The notes under the pieces were generated by a model, which saw only the letters and a list, made by a program, of their open reading frames with translations, searched no databases and had not been told where the DNA came from. Shown here piece by piece: positions 48,970-61,169 of a stretch of 64,000 nucleotides of DNA. The position numbers and the translations under genes are program-made. The number at the start of each line of letters is the position of its first letter. The first letter of the stretch is position 1. Source of the DNA: Varroa destructor (lineage: Eukaryota > Arthropoda > Arachnida > Mesostigmata > Varroidae); assembly GCF_002443255.2 (NCBI RefSeq), contig NW_019211455.1, positions 3,219,223-3,283,222 on the forward strand, read 5' to 3'.

Positions 48970-50540
48970 ACGCTAAGGAATAAACACTAAATAGTTCTGT
49001 GTGTAGTGGCAGGCTCCAATGGTCCGTATAAACGAGCGTTTGTACGAAACGGACGGAAGCCAATGCTCAAGTCGTCTTGTCGACGATAGCAATCACGAAG
49101 AGCTAACATCCTCGACATTCAAGTAGCATCGCTAAACAATTTTATAAGGTTGCGATATTCTAGTACGATAGCGTAGTGACAGAATCTAAATCCTATTAAG
49201 AATCACCTTCACACGGGTATAACAGATACGTCGCCAATACGTTTTGTTCTTAGATACATTTGTACACACGTTGCATTATTCCGCTGCACCATAGCAATAT
49301 CGCTTTGCAAAAAAATATCAGCAAGATGCCGAACGTGATACGCTAATAATCGATCTACTGGCAATCAGGCCGATTTTGTTCGTTTTCGCACACGATTTTA
49401 GCCAGCTAGGGGCCGATTTCAACTACACAGTTTGTCCACACGATGTGAACGACGTGGTCACCACCACTTGCTGCCTTAAATAGGCTCTCATCATAAAAAT
49501 GCGAAGCCCTCAAGTTACCTTCCACATCTGCCGTGTCCCTTGCATTCTCCTGTACCTTCTACGACTGCTCTTCACTGCCCGCCTCATATTATTGTATGCT
49601 AGAGCTGAAGAGTTCGACGTGTTTTAGGTAGGCACCTTTGCCTATTACAAAGTGTCTTTCTCAATTGGTTCCCGTAAAGGCGTCCATACCCACGTTTATT
49701 GGACGTAGAACGGGCACGGCCGTACATGGTCCTATACTCGCCTGTTAACATCGGCTGTTACGAATCGCAGTTGGAGACGACGTCAAGGAAGAGATCTCAG
49801 AAAGACCTGCTGGACCCAGCCCAAAAGCCACGTTAACAATACTTTTCCTTTGTATTTCATTGTCGATCATCAGCGATCTGTAGGCGCTTGAAAAGTTGAC
49901 ATGGAAGGGAAACTTGCTAAACGCTTCACAGTCTGGTAATCACATCCATGCACGATGCTTTCAGCATCGCTGATCGATGGGTAGACGTCAACCTCAGAAA
50001 GGCTAAGCCATTATAGCCTATTCTTGCAAAACGTATTTCGTTCATAAAACATACAAGCAAACACGTTGCTTTCGAATAAAAGAAGAAAGCGTATCCTGCA
50101 AAGCTAACCCTGAACTTGACCGTCGTTCTAGGGTTTTGACCGACGGCTTGCGTCTACAGAAATGTCTGCACTACAGCAGCAGCTTCTAAACTAACTCGAG
50201 AGAAGTGGCAGGAATCAATCGAAGACGGGCAATATGAAGGCACGAAGCATCACTCGTTAGAAAACACAGAACGAACCTCAACTATCGGTCTATCGATTTT
50301 AATGGATAGACGAACATTGTGTGCGCACCTTTGTTTTTGGTGCCCTTCGTAACGTGTGTTTTCTTTATATAGTTAAAATGTCATTAGATTTACATTAAAT
50401 TCGTCAAGAAGACAGAACCTTGCGTGCGACATGTGTAGTATTTGTCTTGATAAAGTCACCTGAAAACCCGCTTCGTTCTTTTTGTTTCAGCGACCGCTTT
50501 GAAAACCTGTAAAGTGGTTGTCCACCACTCTGAATAAACA
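48970..50540. other. No gene seen
   Basis: Beyond the AATAAA near 48978, no frame or RNA signal in this stretch stands out. Confidence 0.45.
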
Positions 50541-50553
50541 ATAGTTCACTCAC

Positions 50554-50648
50554 CTGCCAGAGGCGATCAGCTCCGAACTTTCTGCCGACGTCTGTTCCGA
50601 ACTCAAATCCAAATTTGTATCCAAATCGCGCATCAACCGCCGCTCCCA
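50554..50648 (-). CDS. Possible start-codon exon, acidic N-terminus
   Basis: The exon is bounded by a strong acceptor (CTCTCCTCGTTTAACCCCAG) and a strong donor (TGGCAG|GTGAGT), the best splice pair in the window. An ATG at 50633 opens MRDLDTNLDLSSEQTSAES, 26 codons plus two bases to the donor, an acidic serine-rich start typical of a disordered N-terminus. A second frame is open across the exon (FGYKFGFEFGTDVGRKFG) and would make it internal. In that frame the upstream leader exon has a TAG 11 codons before its donor, which favours the ATG reading. The family is unknown. Confidence 0.45.
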
Positions 50649-51191
50649 CTGGGGTTAAACGAGGAGAGATCTTCGTCTTTTTTATTATAACACTTACTGT
50701 CACAACGTACTCCCTGTCGGTCGTTTTGCTAACGTAAAGTGAGCATCTGAACGTCCTTTGCTATGTTTCTTCCAGCTGCTCCGTCTTTACCACCTCCGAC
50801 TCAACTACACAATATAACTATATATTGGAAACTCTACACTGAATAAGCACTATCAGGCTTTTCCTGCAGTTCTGTTTCGTTTCGTCAACGAAGATAGTGG
50901 TGCATGCAGTCGTCACTAGCGCTGACCAGTGACACAACATGAAGCTAGCATCAGCTTGCAACGCGACCTCTAGCGACGTTCAGTTTCACTTCGATTTCGA
51001 TCAATTAACGGTCCTATTTTTCTCTAACGAACGTTCCAAACGAGGCAGTAGCGATGGGTGGTACTGAATAAACCTTCCCGTGGTGTGACACTGTCACAGA
51101 ATGTGTTTAATGTGTCTCGCTCGCCGACAAATTAAAGCAGTGATGTCACTCCACAGTCCGCTCCTGGCTTATATATATATATAACACTTAC

Positions 51192-51500
51192 CTAGGCAAC
51201 TGTAGCACAACGGGGTTTCTCCGTTCTATTCCGCCTTTCGACAACTGGCGGTCACAGCGGTACCAACTTGAACTGCTCACCCGAAAAATCGACGGTGGGT
51301 AGCTGGCTTTTCTGGTCTCACTGCCACTGCCGCCGCTGCCGTAGAGCTCGTCCGACTACTGCTTTTGGTAAATGCATGGAGGTAGCGACGGCCGCTGCCG
51401 TCGGGTGGCAAGGGTAGATTCGGCGCAGTGGTTAAAACCCGTACTAGACAGGACGCGCTCGCCTCCGTCTAGACAGAGAAGGGGACAAGATGGAGAGAAC
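51192..51500 (-). other. Possible 5' UTR exon for the 50.6 kb exon
   Basis: A CpG-rich segment on the minus strand ends in a consensus donor, CCTAG|GTAAGT (GT at 51191), 543 bp upstream of the acceptor at 50650-50649. Within it a 19-codon upstream ORF starts at 51378 (MHLPKAVVGRALRQ) and stops before the donor. There is no other ATG in the last 150 bp, as expected of a leader. The upper boundary is arbitrary because the transcription start is not visible; GC-rich sequence continues to about 51950. Confidence 0.38.
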
Positions 51501-51959
51501 AAAAAAAAAAAGGAAAGGGATACAGAACCTTGTTTTGCCTTTATCTTACTCCGTAATCTCCTCCGCGTCGACGCGGTACGCCTTGGGTTTTATTCTATAA
51601 GGGCTAGATGTGCTGTTCTACGTCCGTAGGTTTTATTTTCCGTTCATGTGCTAGGTCTAAGTGTTGCCAACTAACCGTTTCCTTCTCGAGACTTCGCGCA
51701 CTGGAACCAGCAGTAGCGGATAATGACGGTTCAGCTGGTTGCTAGACGGGTAAATAACCAGGAGTGTGGGGAAAGAGGGTGGGTTGTCATCAAGAACAAC
51801 GGTAACGGTGGTGTGAGCAACACTATAAATGACAGGTAGGTGGCGCCCCCGGGTGAGCGCCGACGGAAACGGCGCAAGTGGTGGTTAAAAAAAGCGCGGG
51901 CGCCAACTGTGCCCAGGGCGGTGACAGCAAACGCTGTACGGGAACAAGTGGATGGTTTA

Positions 51960-54900
51960 AGAGGGGACTGTTGAAGAGTTTATGATCTCCAAATGGTGTC
52001 AACGCATTCGTTTGTTCACATTTTGTTCGTCAAATAAGATCCATCGAAGCAGAAAACAGGATTTCTTCGACCTATTCATGATATCAATAGCCCTAGATGT
52101 TCCTAATGCCGGGGAAAAATAATAATATAGGTACTATCAATTTTATAAAGGATTGACGAAGTTTCAAATATTCTTTAGGGCTACGTTTAAAAGAGAAGCT
52201 ACACATTTGTTGAAATTCGACAAGATCGTGGTTAGATTGAACCAAAAATTGAAGGAAGCTCACGGTTGTGAGTAACGTCGGCTACTACAGTACTACTTAG
52301 AAAAAAAATTCATGAAATGTCAATTATAACATTAATTAGGTCCATTAGTTGTTAACGTGACTGAAGTTAGTGGATACGTGAACTTCGTCACTGTTGGCAA
52401 AATTTCGAATGCGTTTATGAAATTCAGTGTCAGCAATTGTAAACTAAGCTTTCAAAACGGTATCGAAGAGCACGTGGTACTGGAACCCTTATCATTTTTG
52501 TTAATTAGTTTTTTTTGCAGGACGCCGTCTTAAATATTCATTTTTTTCATTGACACAGCAAGTTAGTTTAATGATAACCTATCAACTGCTGTTCCACATG
52601 CTATTGGCTGCCGTTTTCACCCATACAGGATACACTTCAGCGGATGTTTTCGCCAAATGTCACTGTGATGGGAAACGACAGGAACCTCGGCACCCGATCA
52701 TCATAGCCTGCTAAGATCTGCTGAGACTACGCTGACAGACAAATGCGTAACGCCTGTTAACACTATATAGGTGCTTAAGAGTCCGCCATTGAACTACGCC
52801 GGTAAAGAGTACAAACAAACAAAACACACGTCGAGCCAACAAGTAACTTATATACAGTATATAGATACTGTTAAGCATGTAACCTCACTCAATGTTTCTA
52901 TAAATAAGATATGTAACCATACAACAAGTGTTTGACGATTGATCGCCCCTTGGTTAGAGTAATGGCTGCTATGCGCAAAGTAATGTATTCAGGCACTAGA
53001 AGCAACAAATTGAAAGGTACATTACTCTTCTTAATAGGACCATAGAAGAGAGACGCTTCATGCAACATTTTTCTTAATCACAGATACATCTATGGTCGAG
53101 CGACATAACCCGCTAATTTTCAATACGACCAACCGTACTCAGCGGAAGGATCAAAGATGAGAAGAATCAAGAGAACTCAATGGAGCATATTCGACGGGGG
53201 CGTCTACTAGAGTTAATGCGATGGTTGATGCATTTGAGAAGTGAAAATCGGGTGGCAGGATTTTCATAGGGCCGAATCAAATGATTCCTTTGGGTTCCGA
53301 AAAAATGGTCGACCCTGGTACGAAAATCTGACCTCTCTACTATACTGAGACTGCTAACGATTCCCATCGTTAGCATCATCGTAACGAAGCCCATCGTTAC
53401 TTTTAACGAAACTGCGATCTTTTGTCGATTGTTTACTCATACGTATTCCATAATAATGACTAACTCCGCTAGCAACCAGCATCGAAACAGTGAGGGCATC
53501 GTTTCAATTTAATAGTGCTTTTCTTTGTACCAACTTGGAAACGTATACGTGTTATTCAAAATGTTATTTTATATAAATTCTGCTCGGAAAAATGTGCGGC
53601 TGACGCTCTATGATTAAGTTTCACGACAAAAAACAAACATTTCATAATTGTATTAAACTCAATACAATAGACGTTACAATGACTCTATTTTGAGACAGGG
53701 GAGGCCATTGAAGGTTTCTATATGTCGAGGATGGGTTTAAATGGGTTATTGTTTCTGGGCGAACGCAGCTATTCATCTCAGTGAACGGACCAATCCCCAC
53801 GGGAAAATGATCGTTGACATGCCCGGTGCACGTAACTAAATGGCATCTTTTTTTTTTTCGGTCAATATTGTCTTTTCGTAACTTCATAATACAATCTACC
53901 GAGTAAATCAGTGTACAACTACTATTTCTATTCTATACTATTACATCATCACATCATTTAAAGCGAAACACCTATTATTATTATTATTATTTTCAGTCTA
54001 TCTCAATTCATAATACTAAATTGTGGGTAATTGCGTTGTAGAATAGTGTACATGTGCACAAGTAGATCAAACTGTAAGACCGCGCCAAATTTGGCCCTGC
54101 GGGCAAAAAATTACACTTGAGCGGCTTCGTAAATAAATACAAATGACGATTAACATAATTATATGCGACGGCTGTTTCATTGAAGTCTATGGAGGGTTGA
54201 AGATCACGTGAGGCGGCGCTGACATCAAAAGGAAACATATATTACTAGCCTTCCATCAAGCAAGATGCGGTATGCATTTACTTGCAAGGTGCAGCCGAAT
54301 GTTTACAGGGGGGTATACATGGGGAATTTGTTTTCGATAGTAATACAGTTCTCGCAACAAGCTGAGTCCAACTGCGCTCGATGTGTTTTCATTTCGTAAA
54401 TCCAGTCTCCAGGCAAATGAAGGGCCACAAGCAACAACTACTATCTTACTCCTTTTCTATTTCAAACGATACTGCACCGCCGGTGACAAACACGATGGCC
54501 ACCGGCATCGTCAGCGTTGATATATCACTAAATGTAAAATGGTCAGCGAGACAAGGTTAGCCACTTAGAGTACGTCCAAAAAAGAGTTAATAACAGGCAA
54601 CAGAAAGCCACGTCAAAGTATGAAAAGGTCTGCCGGTTAATTAAATCGGTAAGAACCATAACGGTAGAAATGCGTGCAGAATAATAATTATTATCTGATC
54701 TAACTAGAGTCCACTACATACATAGGCCGAAAATAGGTACTCCAACGTCGTTAGAAAATATGCAGAAGTGTTTGGCAGGCCAATATCTAAAGCTAGTGAT
54801 TGTCCGTTAATATGATCGGCGTGCAATACGGTACGACGTCAACTAGTAGATTCGGCCTAAAGTTATACATACATTAACGATTTTGATCCTTACTTTTATT

Positions 54901-56900
54901 TTAACACAGACATTACAGGTCAGGCATTAAAGTGTATTTAGTTCAGACCTACTCGCACTCGATAGATCAGGCGCATTTTATGCACGACTCAACAAGAAAT
55001 GAACGTAGACAAAAAGCCTGCTTTTATAATACGACAAATTGCTTGTTAGCAGAAGCTATAAAAGTTGCTAGTATCTATTTTATGTCGTATTCGTGAAGGA
55101 CGAATTTCATCCGTATGGCGTCCCTAGGACAGGTAGCACGCTGATGCGTGTGGTTTCTTAGGCGAAAAAATAATAGGGGACGATCTGTACTATCTGTGCG
55201 TTTCACTAGAGACATTTACACTGATTTGGAGGCGTATTGTGCAGCAATCTTTATAAATTGGAAGAATGATACACCTATCGCTAATGCGTTTTAGTAATCG
55301 CTAATTATAAATTAAACGCATCGAGGCGACGGTAAAATTAAGGTATATTTTTGTAAATACGTTACGGATATGCACTATGTATGTACATACAGTAGTTACT
55401 ACACGTAGCGTTAGCTCGCTATACCTTGACATCGCTGTCAACAACGCATCCATATTAGCTAGCCTCAACAATGTATATCTACGTATGCTTTCCAATATAG
55501 CAGCACAATCCATGATGGCAAATAGCGTACATCATCTTGTTATAAATAGTAGAGGCCATGAAGTTACTGTGTCATGCACAGTGATAATGACCTTCTGACC
55601 CAAAATAACCTCTCATAATCTTCCAAAGGAATCCAGAAGAACAAATGATGACCAGATAGGTTTTTCTGTGCTCAGCCATGTGGACAGCTGCTGTCACTTG
55701 TATTTTGCCGGCGGTAACTTCTCGAAAACGTCTCGTAGCATAGTTAGCAGTAGCGGATACGATCAACGATGAGCCGAAGACATTGGCATCACCAACGATA
55801 GCAGTAACAATAATATCGACAGTCCTCTCAAACTTACAGTACGACTAATTAACGTTTGTCAATTTGCTTTAATCTTTCGCTGCGCTGACGCTTCGTCTTT
55901 TACCCTCAGCAGATTTCCGTTCCCGTTTTCTCAGACATCGGAATATAACGGTAGCTTTTCATTCTCCTTTTTGGCTCCTGGATTCCACCGTGATGAACTT
56001 GTCGGAATGACGAGCAAGATCAACTGTGATAGTGTAGCCAGCAGCATTTTGTTGTGTTTGAGTCTGCTCGTGTTGGACGCGATTCAACGAAAAAGGGGCG
56101 TACCAACACTACAAAAACTTTATTGCCTAGGATAGCAGGTTACCGGGTTATTATTGTCATCAGCGGTGGCCATGCCGCTATCAAAAAACGAGCAGTTCTT
56201 ACTACATCGCACATTCGGTGGGATACATTTGCAGATACGGATGCCGCCTCGTCTTATCGATTCTACGCTTCACGCTCAAAGAAAAAGATAACGAAAAGAG
56301 TACGTCATTGCTTGTTTCATTGACGCTCCCTTAAGCAGGAAACGTGTTGCTTTGGGTCTGACTGTGTACTTTGACCAGGTAAAGTGTACATTCTGTCACG
56401 ACGTTGTAAAGTATCGCCGTCCAACGACGAATCGATTCAACGGGTGAGCCCGGTTAGCGATAATTCTACAAAAATATAAGCGATTTATAGCCAAATGACC
56501 CCAGAACCACATTTGAATTATACGAGCATTAAATCATTTGAATGATGATAGCGATCAGCCACTGTGAGAATTTAAAGTTGGAAACTTAATCTTTATCTAA
56601 GACGACATTACCATTCTATAAGGCTTCTCTAATTAACTCCGAAAAGGCCAATTCAATAGGGAATCAAATGGTTGATTTCTGCGCCTGTAACTTGTGGCTT
56701 AACAAAGTGTGACTGGCTGCGATGAAACTGCGGTGATCTAACGGACAAAAAAAAGTTCATTATTCTTTGTTTGTGTCCTACTAGGAGTTTGCTAATAACT
56801 TTCGTAAACCACAATTAATCAACTTGGTTAAAGGCCTAGGAATGCCAAATCGAAAAGCCTTTCAATATAATGTAGAAAAATACCGGCTTATCTTAATTTC
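51960..56900. other. No supported gene; hairpin pair inside
   Basis: AT-rich DNA with short frames, a TTATTA tract near 53977-53993 and the hairpins at 53353-53400. The frames at 55377-55598 and 56054-56323 have no splice or domain support. Confidence 0.45.
53353..53400. repeat. Two tandem related hairpins
   Basis: The first, GCTAACGAT-TCCC-ATCGTTAGC (53353-53374), has exact 9-bp arms and a 4-base loop. Six bases later the second, GTAACGA-AGCCCA-TCGTTAC (53381-53400), has exact 7-bp arms. Both share a TAACGAnnCCCATCGTTA core, so one may be a duplicate of the other. Possible roles are a dimer-binding site or an RNA structure. No neighbouring gene supports either. Confidence 0.6.
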
Positions 56901-57039
56901 TTCTATCTCGAGTTACTTTGTAGATCGAAAAGTTATTAATTTGTAAAGTGCGCTGGTGAAATTGTGGAATTATCAAATGAAGTAGGTGTCGAAAACCCGT
57001 TCCTATGGAACGTACTAACTCGATAGCGACAAGGAACTC

Positions 57040-57110
57040 ATTGTACTTAATGAGCTTGCAAGTCACATCCTTGAAGGGCCATAGCTGAACTATCACATAG
57101 GAATAAATAC
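57040..57110 (-). other. Receptor-like W-P-F...C-K-L fragment
   Basis: A minus-strand frame reads YSYVIVQLWPFKDVTCKLIKY. In class A G-protein-coupled receptors the end of helix 2, loop 1 and the start of helix 3 often read W-x-F-G-x-x-x-C-K-L-x-x-Y. The match is short, lacks the glycine, and is followed by NEFLVAIEL, which is too polar for helix 3. A donor-like TTA|GTACGT follows. This may be a highly diverged exon, a pseudogene or coincidence. Confidence 0.17.
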
Positions 57111-57602
57111 AACGACATACTAGTCAGTCCGTCTAACCGATCCTTTCTTTATGTCGCCAGCTAGTAAAAACAGGTCGAACTAGGTTTATAGTTTCAATGA
57201 ATTAGGCCTTCGATTGAAGCCGTCGTGAAAAAAAGGTTGCTTTCGGTTGGGAGAAATTTGCCTGCAGCTGACGCTTAACTGGTAAAGAAATAACGTTTTA
57301 TGATAATTATCTAAAAGTATTCAATATTCCATAAAATTCAAGAGCACCCTAGAATTACTCCGAGAGGTGCAATTCTCTACTAAATATTTACATACGATGC
57401 AGAGCTTTACATAAGTTTCCTTAACGGCGTAATATTTTTCTATGGCAATAGTACCCGGTGGATGCGTTTATAAAAGGCGTGTGAAAAAATGCGCGCTTCC
57501 ACTTTTAAAGAAAATATTTTATTCCTCAAGTCGTATGGGCCCCTACGGACATGTATTTCAAGACAGTGAATAGACAGGTGTATTATGTAATTGTTTGCTC
57601 AG

Positions 57603-57695
57603 AGTTTGGCATCATCTGTGTCTATTACTAGCCCAAACTGCTACTGCCTCGACCGTCTCCACGGCAGGATCACCGTGCCACTTCTTGACAATCAG
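57603..57695 (+). CDS. Possible 93-bp internal exon
   Basis: An acceptor TAATTGTTTGCTCAG and a donor AATCAG|GTAATT bound 31 open codons with no split codon. The reading is SLASSVSITSPNCYCLDR, then LHGRITVPLLDNQ. The alternating hydrophobic pattern suggests beta strands and the C-x-C pair suggests an extracellular module, but it is too short to assign. Confidence 0.25.
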
Positions 57696-58338
57696 GTAAT
57701 TTTTGCTCGTATATCCTCTAGCGATATTGTTTATCGTAGCAATAACGTATATACAAATTGTAAACTAGACTATGGATTAATTAGCGGTCGCTCTATTACC
57801 GTTCGCATGAACTTAGAGATACTAAACGATAACGCCGTATAAGTAAATGGCGATTTTGTCGTGCGGGTCTGACCAGAAGAAGGATCAACAGTAAAATAGC
57901 TTACTTGATAGAGCTTCATTCATGTTCATCTACGTAGAATAGCAACTATAACGGTGCTGCTTAAGTTTTTTAGTTACTTTGATTACAAAAGTTATACGTG
58001 TACCACACTATTTATAATACGTGTAGACCTTAGGGGTCTCGTGATAGGGGCTAAACTGAACATCTATTGCGCTGCGTACACTACAACAGCTGTAAATGAA
58101 ACGTATTCTAACTAATATTGAATATTAAGCAAAAGCTTTCCATCAATTACTGACCACTCACTATTATTTATATGGCTGTGTACCATTAATATGTCATTCA
58201 TATTGAGCAATAAACACATGTGCCCAATCGTTAGGTGCACACCTTTTTTTTTGCAAATGAACAACCGTAAACCTACCTTTTCCAAAACTGTCTACATTTG
58301 CCCCCTACTCTGCCCCAGCCGCATAAAAAGGTACTTAC

Positions 58339-58461
58339 CAAGCTGAGCGCTGCTGAATTTTGGCGCTCGATCTGAGAGCTTGACACTTCTGGTTTGTACA
58401 ACACAAGCTCCTTATAATCACAACCATTTAAGAAGGGAACGTAGATACAATCAAGCATTTT
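58339..58461 (-). CDS. Possible 123-bp exon, unknown protein
   Basis: An acceptor GAGCTGCTTTAATTAG (AG at 58463-58462) and a strong donor CTTG|GTAAGT (GT at 58338-58337) bound 41 codons in phase 0. They read KMLDCIYVPFLNGCDYKELV, then a polar end (SSSQIERQNSAAL). The ATG at 58458 could instead start the protein; its context (AGAAAATGC) is acceptable and a TAG lies just upstream in frame. Composition and splice quality make this one of the better candidates, but no family or partner exon was found. Confidence 0.38.
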
Positions 58462-58469
58462 CTAATTAA

Positions 58470-59450
58470 AGCAGCTCAAGCATTGATTTATTAAAATGCT
58501 ATGCAATTGAATATATCATCACAGCTGTTTATGTTCCTTAATAATGAATTTCGCTCGACGTACATTGAATAAAGGAACAAAAAAAAATTTTTTTAAATAT
58601 CATGAAGTACGGAAATGTTCTCATTGAGATTTTCGTTTTTCATAGCTCGATATTAATTTTGTACACTAAGGTCACCAAAAAATTTTTTTATGATGTAGTT
58701 TATAAGCTGTTCAACTTACACGAAAGCAGTATACGAAAACCAAGTTGAACTTATTATTCCGCTTTTAAATCTCTTATTCAAACCCAGCCGCATAAAGAAA
58801 AAACTTTCCATGAAACAGTATCCATCAGTTCGTACAATATGGTATCACTGTGATATAGTACAGGTAAACTGAATAGGCGACCTGTTCCACTACCAATCCT
58901 TATGATAACGTGGTGTTACCACGTTACATCATGTTACTCACTGGACAATTTCGTAAAAATTTTTTGCCGTTCGGTGAAAAAACATCCGATTTCTGATAAT
59001 GTATTTTTGCGTCTATTTGAAAAACCATGTTTTTACTTCTTTTTTTTTTGTTGGCGTGTTTGAGCAGGACTATTTGAGAATTAATATTCCTTTACTTTTT
59101 AGTCTTATCAAAGAACAGTCGCGGCAATCACAGCTCAATCACTTTTAGAGATATCACTCGTAAACATATGTGCTCAATTACTGATGATTTCAAGAGACCT
59201 TTAATTAACATGTAATTGCAAAAACACCGTTGCAAGGTTTTTTAATGATATATACAAACAGATACATCTTGCAGTCGTAGAACAATTGGCGTAATCATGT
59301 TCTTCTACGCTCTGTTTTTTTTTTTGATCATGTTTTACGCTCTGATTTTGAAAGAATGAATGAGATCTATTTCTATGTTTACTAGTTTTTTCATATTCTA
59401 CTTTTATGTTAATTTACCTAATACTACTGACCTCCCGTAACACTCAGCTT
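58470..59450. other. No gene seen
   Basis: Very AT-rich DNA with A/T homopolymers and the hairpin at 58906-58926. Confidence 0.5.
58906..58926. repeat. Perfect 9-bp hairpin
   Basis: The arms TAACGTGGT and ACCACGTTA are exact complements around a 3-base loop. This could be a palindromic factor site or an RNA hairpin; the context is very AT-rich and gene-free. Confidence 0.65.
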
Positions 59451-59469
59451 TATAATTAGTGTAGCTATC

Positions 59470-60022
59470 ATGAGCGGTTCCGTGGGCAATCCATTAACCG
59501 CCACAAAATTCAAACTGTATCCAAAGAATGCGTTCATCGTTTCGTGGGTGACGACTAAACATAGCTCGCTTGACTTTGGAGTAGTAGCAGCAGTACTCAG
59601 GGGCCACGAAGAGCTCAATGTAACAGAGAGGTTGCGATGTTTTGGTTGTTGCGCGAGCGACTGCTGCGTCGGCAGCCATCTTATGTTTTCTGGGAATGCG
59701 CCGCTGCTTTGTAGTTCGGCTGCTGGTTGTTGGAGGATGAAACATTGCTGCGTCCCCTCCGTTGCCGCCTGGCCTTGAGCCGCGCGCCGTGCTGGGCCCT
59801 CTGAGGGCTAGTGCCAGTGTAGAAGTGAATCGTTCAGTCGTGCCGAGAGGTGTTCAGTGTCCGTTAGTGCTCGACAAACCGCCCCTTGCCATAGTACCAA
59901 TACCCCCGACGACAAAGATCCCCGAAAACCCCGGTGGCCGCAAAGCGTGAGGTGGTAGTGAAAGCTGCAACGCTACGCGAGCCAGCCGAGCACCACTGGT
60001 GTACCTCAACCGAATTAACAAA
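59470..60022 (+). promoter_or_regulatory. CpG-rich promoter and 5' leader region
   Basis: GC and CpG content rise sharply against the AT-rich DNA before 59450. At about 59670-59690 the sequence GCAGCCATCTTATG holds a YY1-like motif on the minus strand. Just before the coding start, a frame in the same phase ends at a TGA on 59948-59950, 24 codons before the ATG, so the translation start should be at 60023. The transcription start is not visible; the TCATT-rich DNA near 59500 and the GC-rich DNA near 59760 are both possible. Confidence 0.45.
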
Positions 60023-60229
60023 ATGAGTGAAGAACGTAAGAACTTTGAGGAGCTGACGACTTCCCGAGGAATCGAGGATATCGGCAGCGCTAGTTGGTAT
60101 ATGGCCGGTTCCGAGCAGGCGGAACAGAGTCTAGCCGATATGGGTTATCCGTCGACAACTGCGGGACGACATCACGACTTCCCTATCCATCACACCACCA
60201 CGCTCCCTCCCTGGACACAGCCTACTCCG
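60023..60229 (+). CDS. First coding exon, unknown protein
   Basis: This is the best-supported coding sequence in the window. An ATG in a good context (ACAAAATGAG) with an in-frame stop 24 codons upstream opens exactly 69 codons to a donor, CTCCG|GTTAGT (GT at 60230), in phase 0. The start is acidic and helical (MSEERKNFEELTTSRGIED). A Ser/Gly/Ala segment follows (GSASWYMAGSEQAEQSLAD), then a His/Thr/Pro-rich end (HHTTTLPPWTQPTP). This low-structure layout is typical of the N-terminus of a regulatory protein such as a transcription factor, but no domain is reached. The next exon must lie downstream, possibly outside the window. Without splicing the frame would stop after 12 more codons. Confidence 0.55.
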
Positions 60230-61169
60230 GTTAGTAATCGTAGCAATAACAGAGTAGGACAATAACCATAGATTTTCTACTACACGTCGCCCACTATACG
60301 TCACTGCTGTAACATTATCCAACTAGCCAACAGTATCGCCATCACAAGTAACCAATGCCAATCATAATGTCAGTTCAACCAACATTAGCCTGCTGACTGC
60401 ATTCAGCGAATAAAAGTTAACTCTCGGTCTGTGCAGTGTACTGTCTATTCCCTTTGGGGAATGAAAAACTATCGGATTCTTACCAAGTATATGTCCATAG
60501 TACCCAATTTCACGTATATACATAGAGAACGAAGTGTACGCACGTGAGACCATTGTGTGAAGTGTTTGTGATTTAATTATACGAATCATTAAACTGTACC
60601 GAATACGCTGAAGTGTCGGAAGTTAAAGATGAGTCCGTCGTAAGGGATATCAATCGCTTTTTATCGTTCCCATGATCTCTGTTAACGTTTTGGAGTGCAT
60701 TTTTCTACCCCTTATGATGGAAGTTTATCAGCTCATTATAGCGGAGATTCCCTAATCACAGGGAGCTCATGTGCATCTATGGAGCCAAGATATGTGTTGC
60801 GCTTTCTGCCGTTTCTTCTCCCTCGTGTATTTTACGTATTTGTGCGTCAATATACCACGATTAGGTTATGTGATTAATATGCAAAAAGGCTATACCACTC
60901 AGAAAAGCTAAACCGCTCTCAATTTAAGCGGGAAATCGGTTTGCCTGTTATATCTACTTTAAATTTGTAATCTTATTTATCACCGTAACTCATTCGATAA
61001 GTCGTTTTACTCAGTGCGTTTATTTGACTTTCTTATTATTACTATCCTAATTTTGGATAAGTCGGTGATTATGCAGTTTCATCTACTCTGTCGTCACGAC
61101 GCTTCGTGCTGCGGCTTCTGAGTCGTCCCTTCTTCCATTTCGGTCTGGCTTTGATGGTTCGATTGCTCT

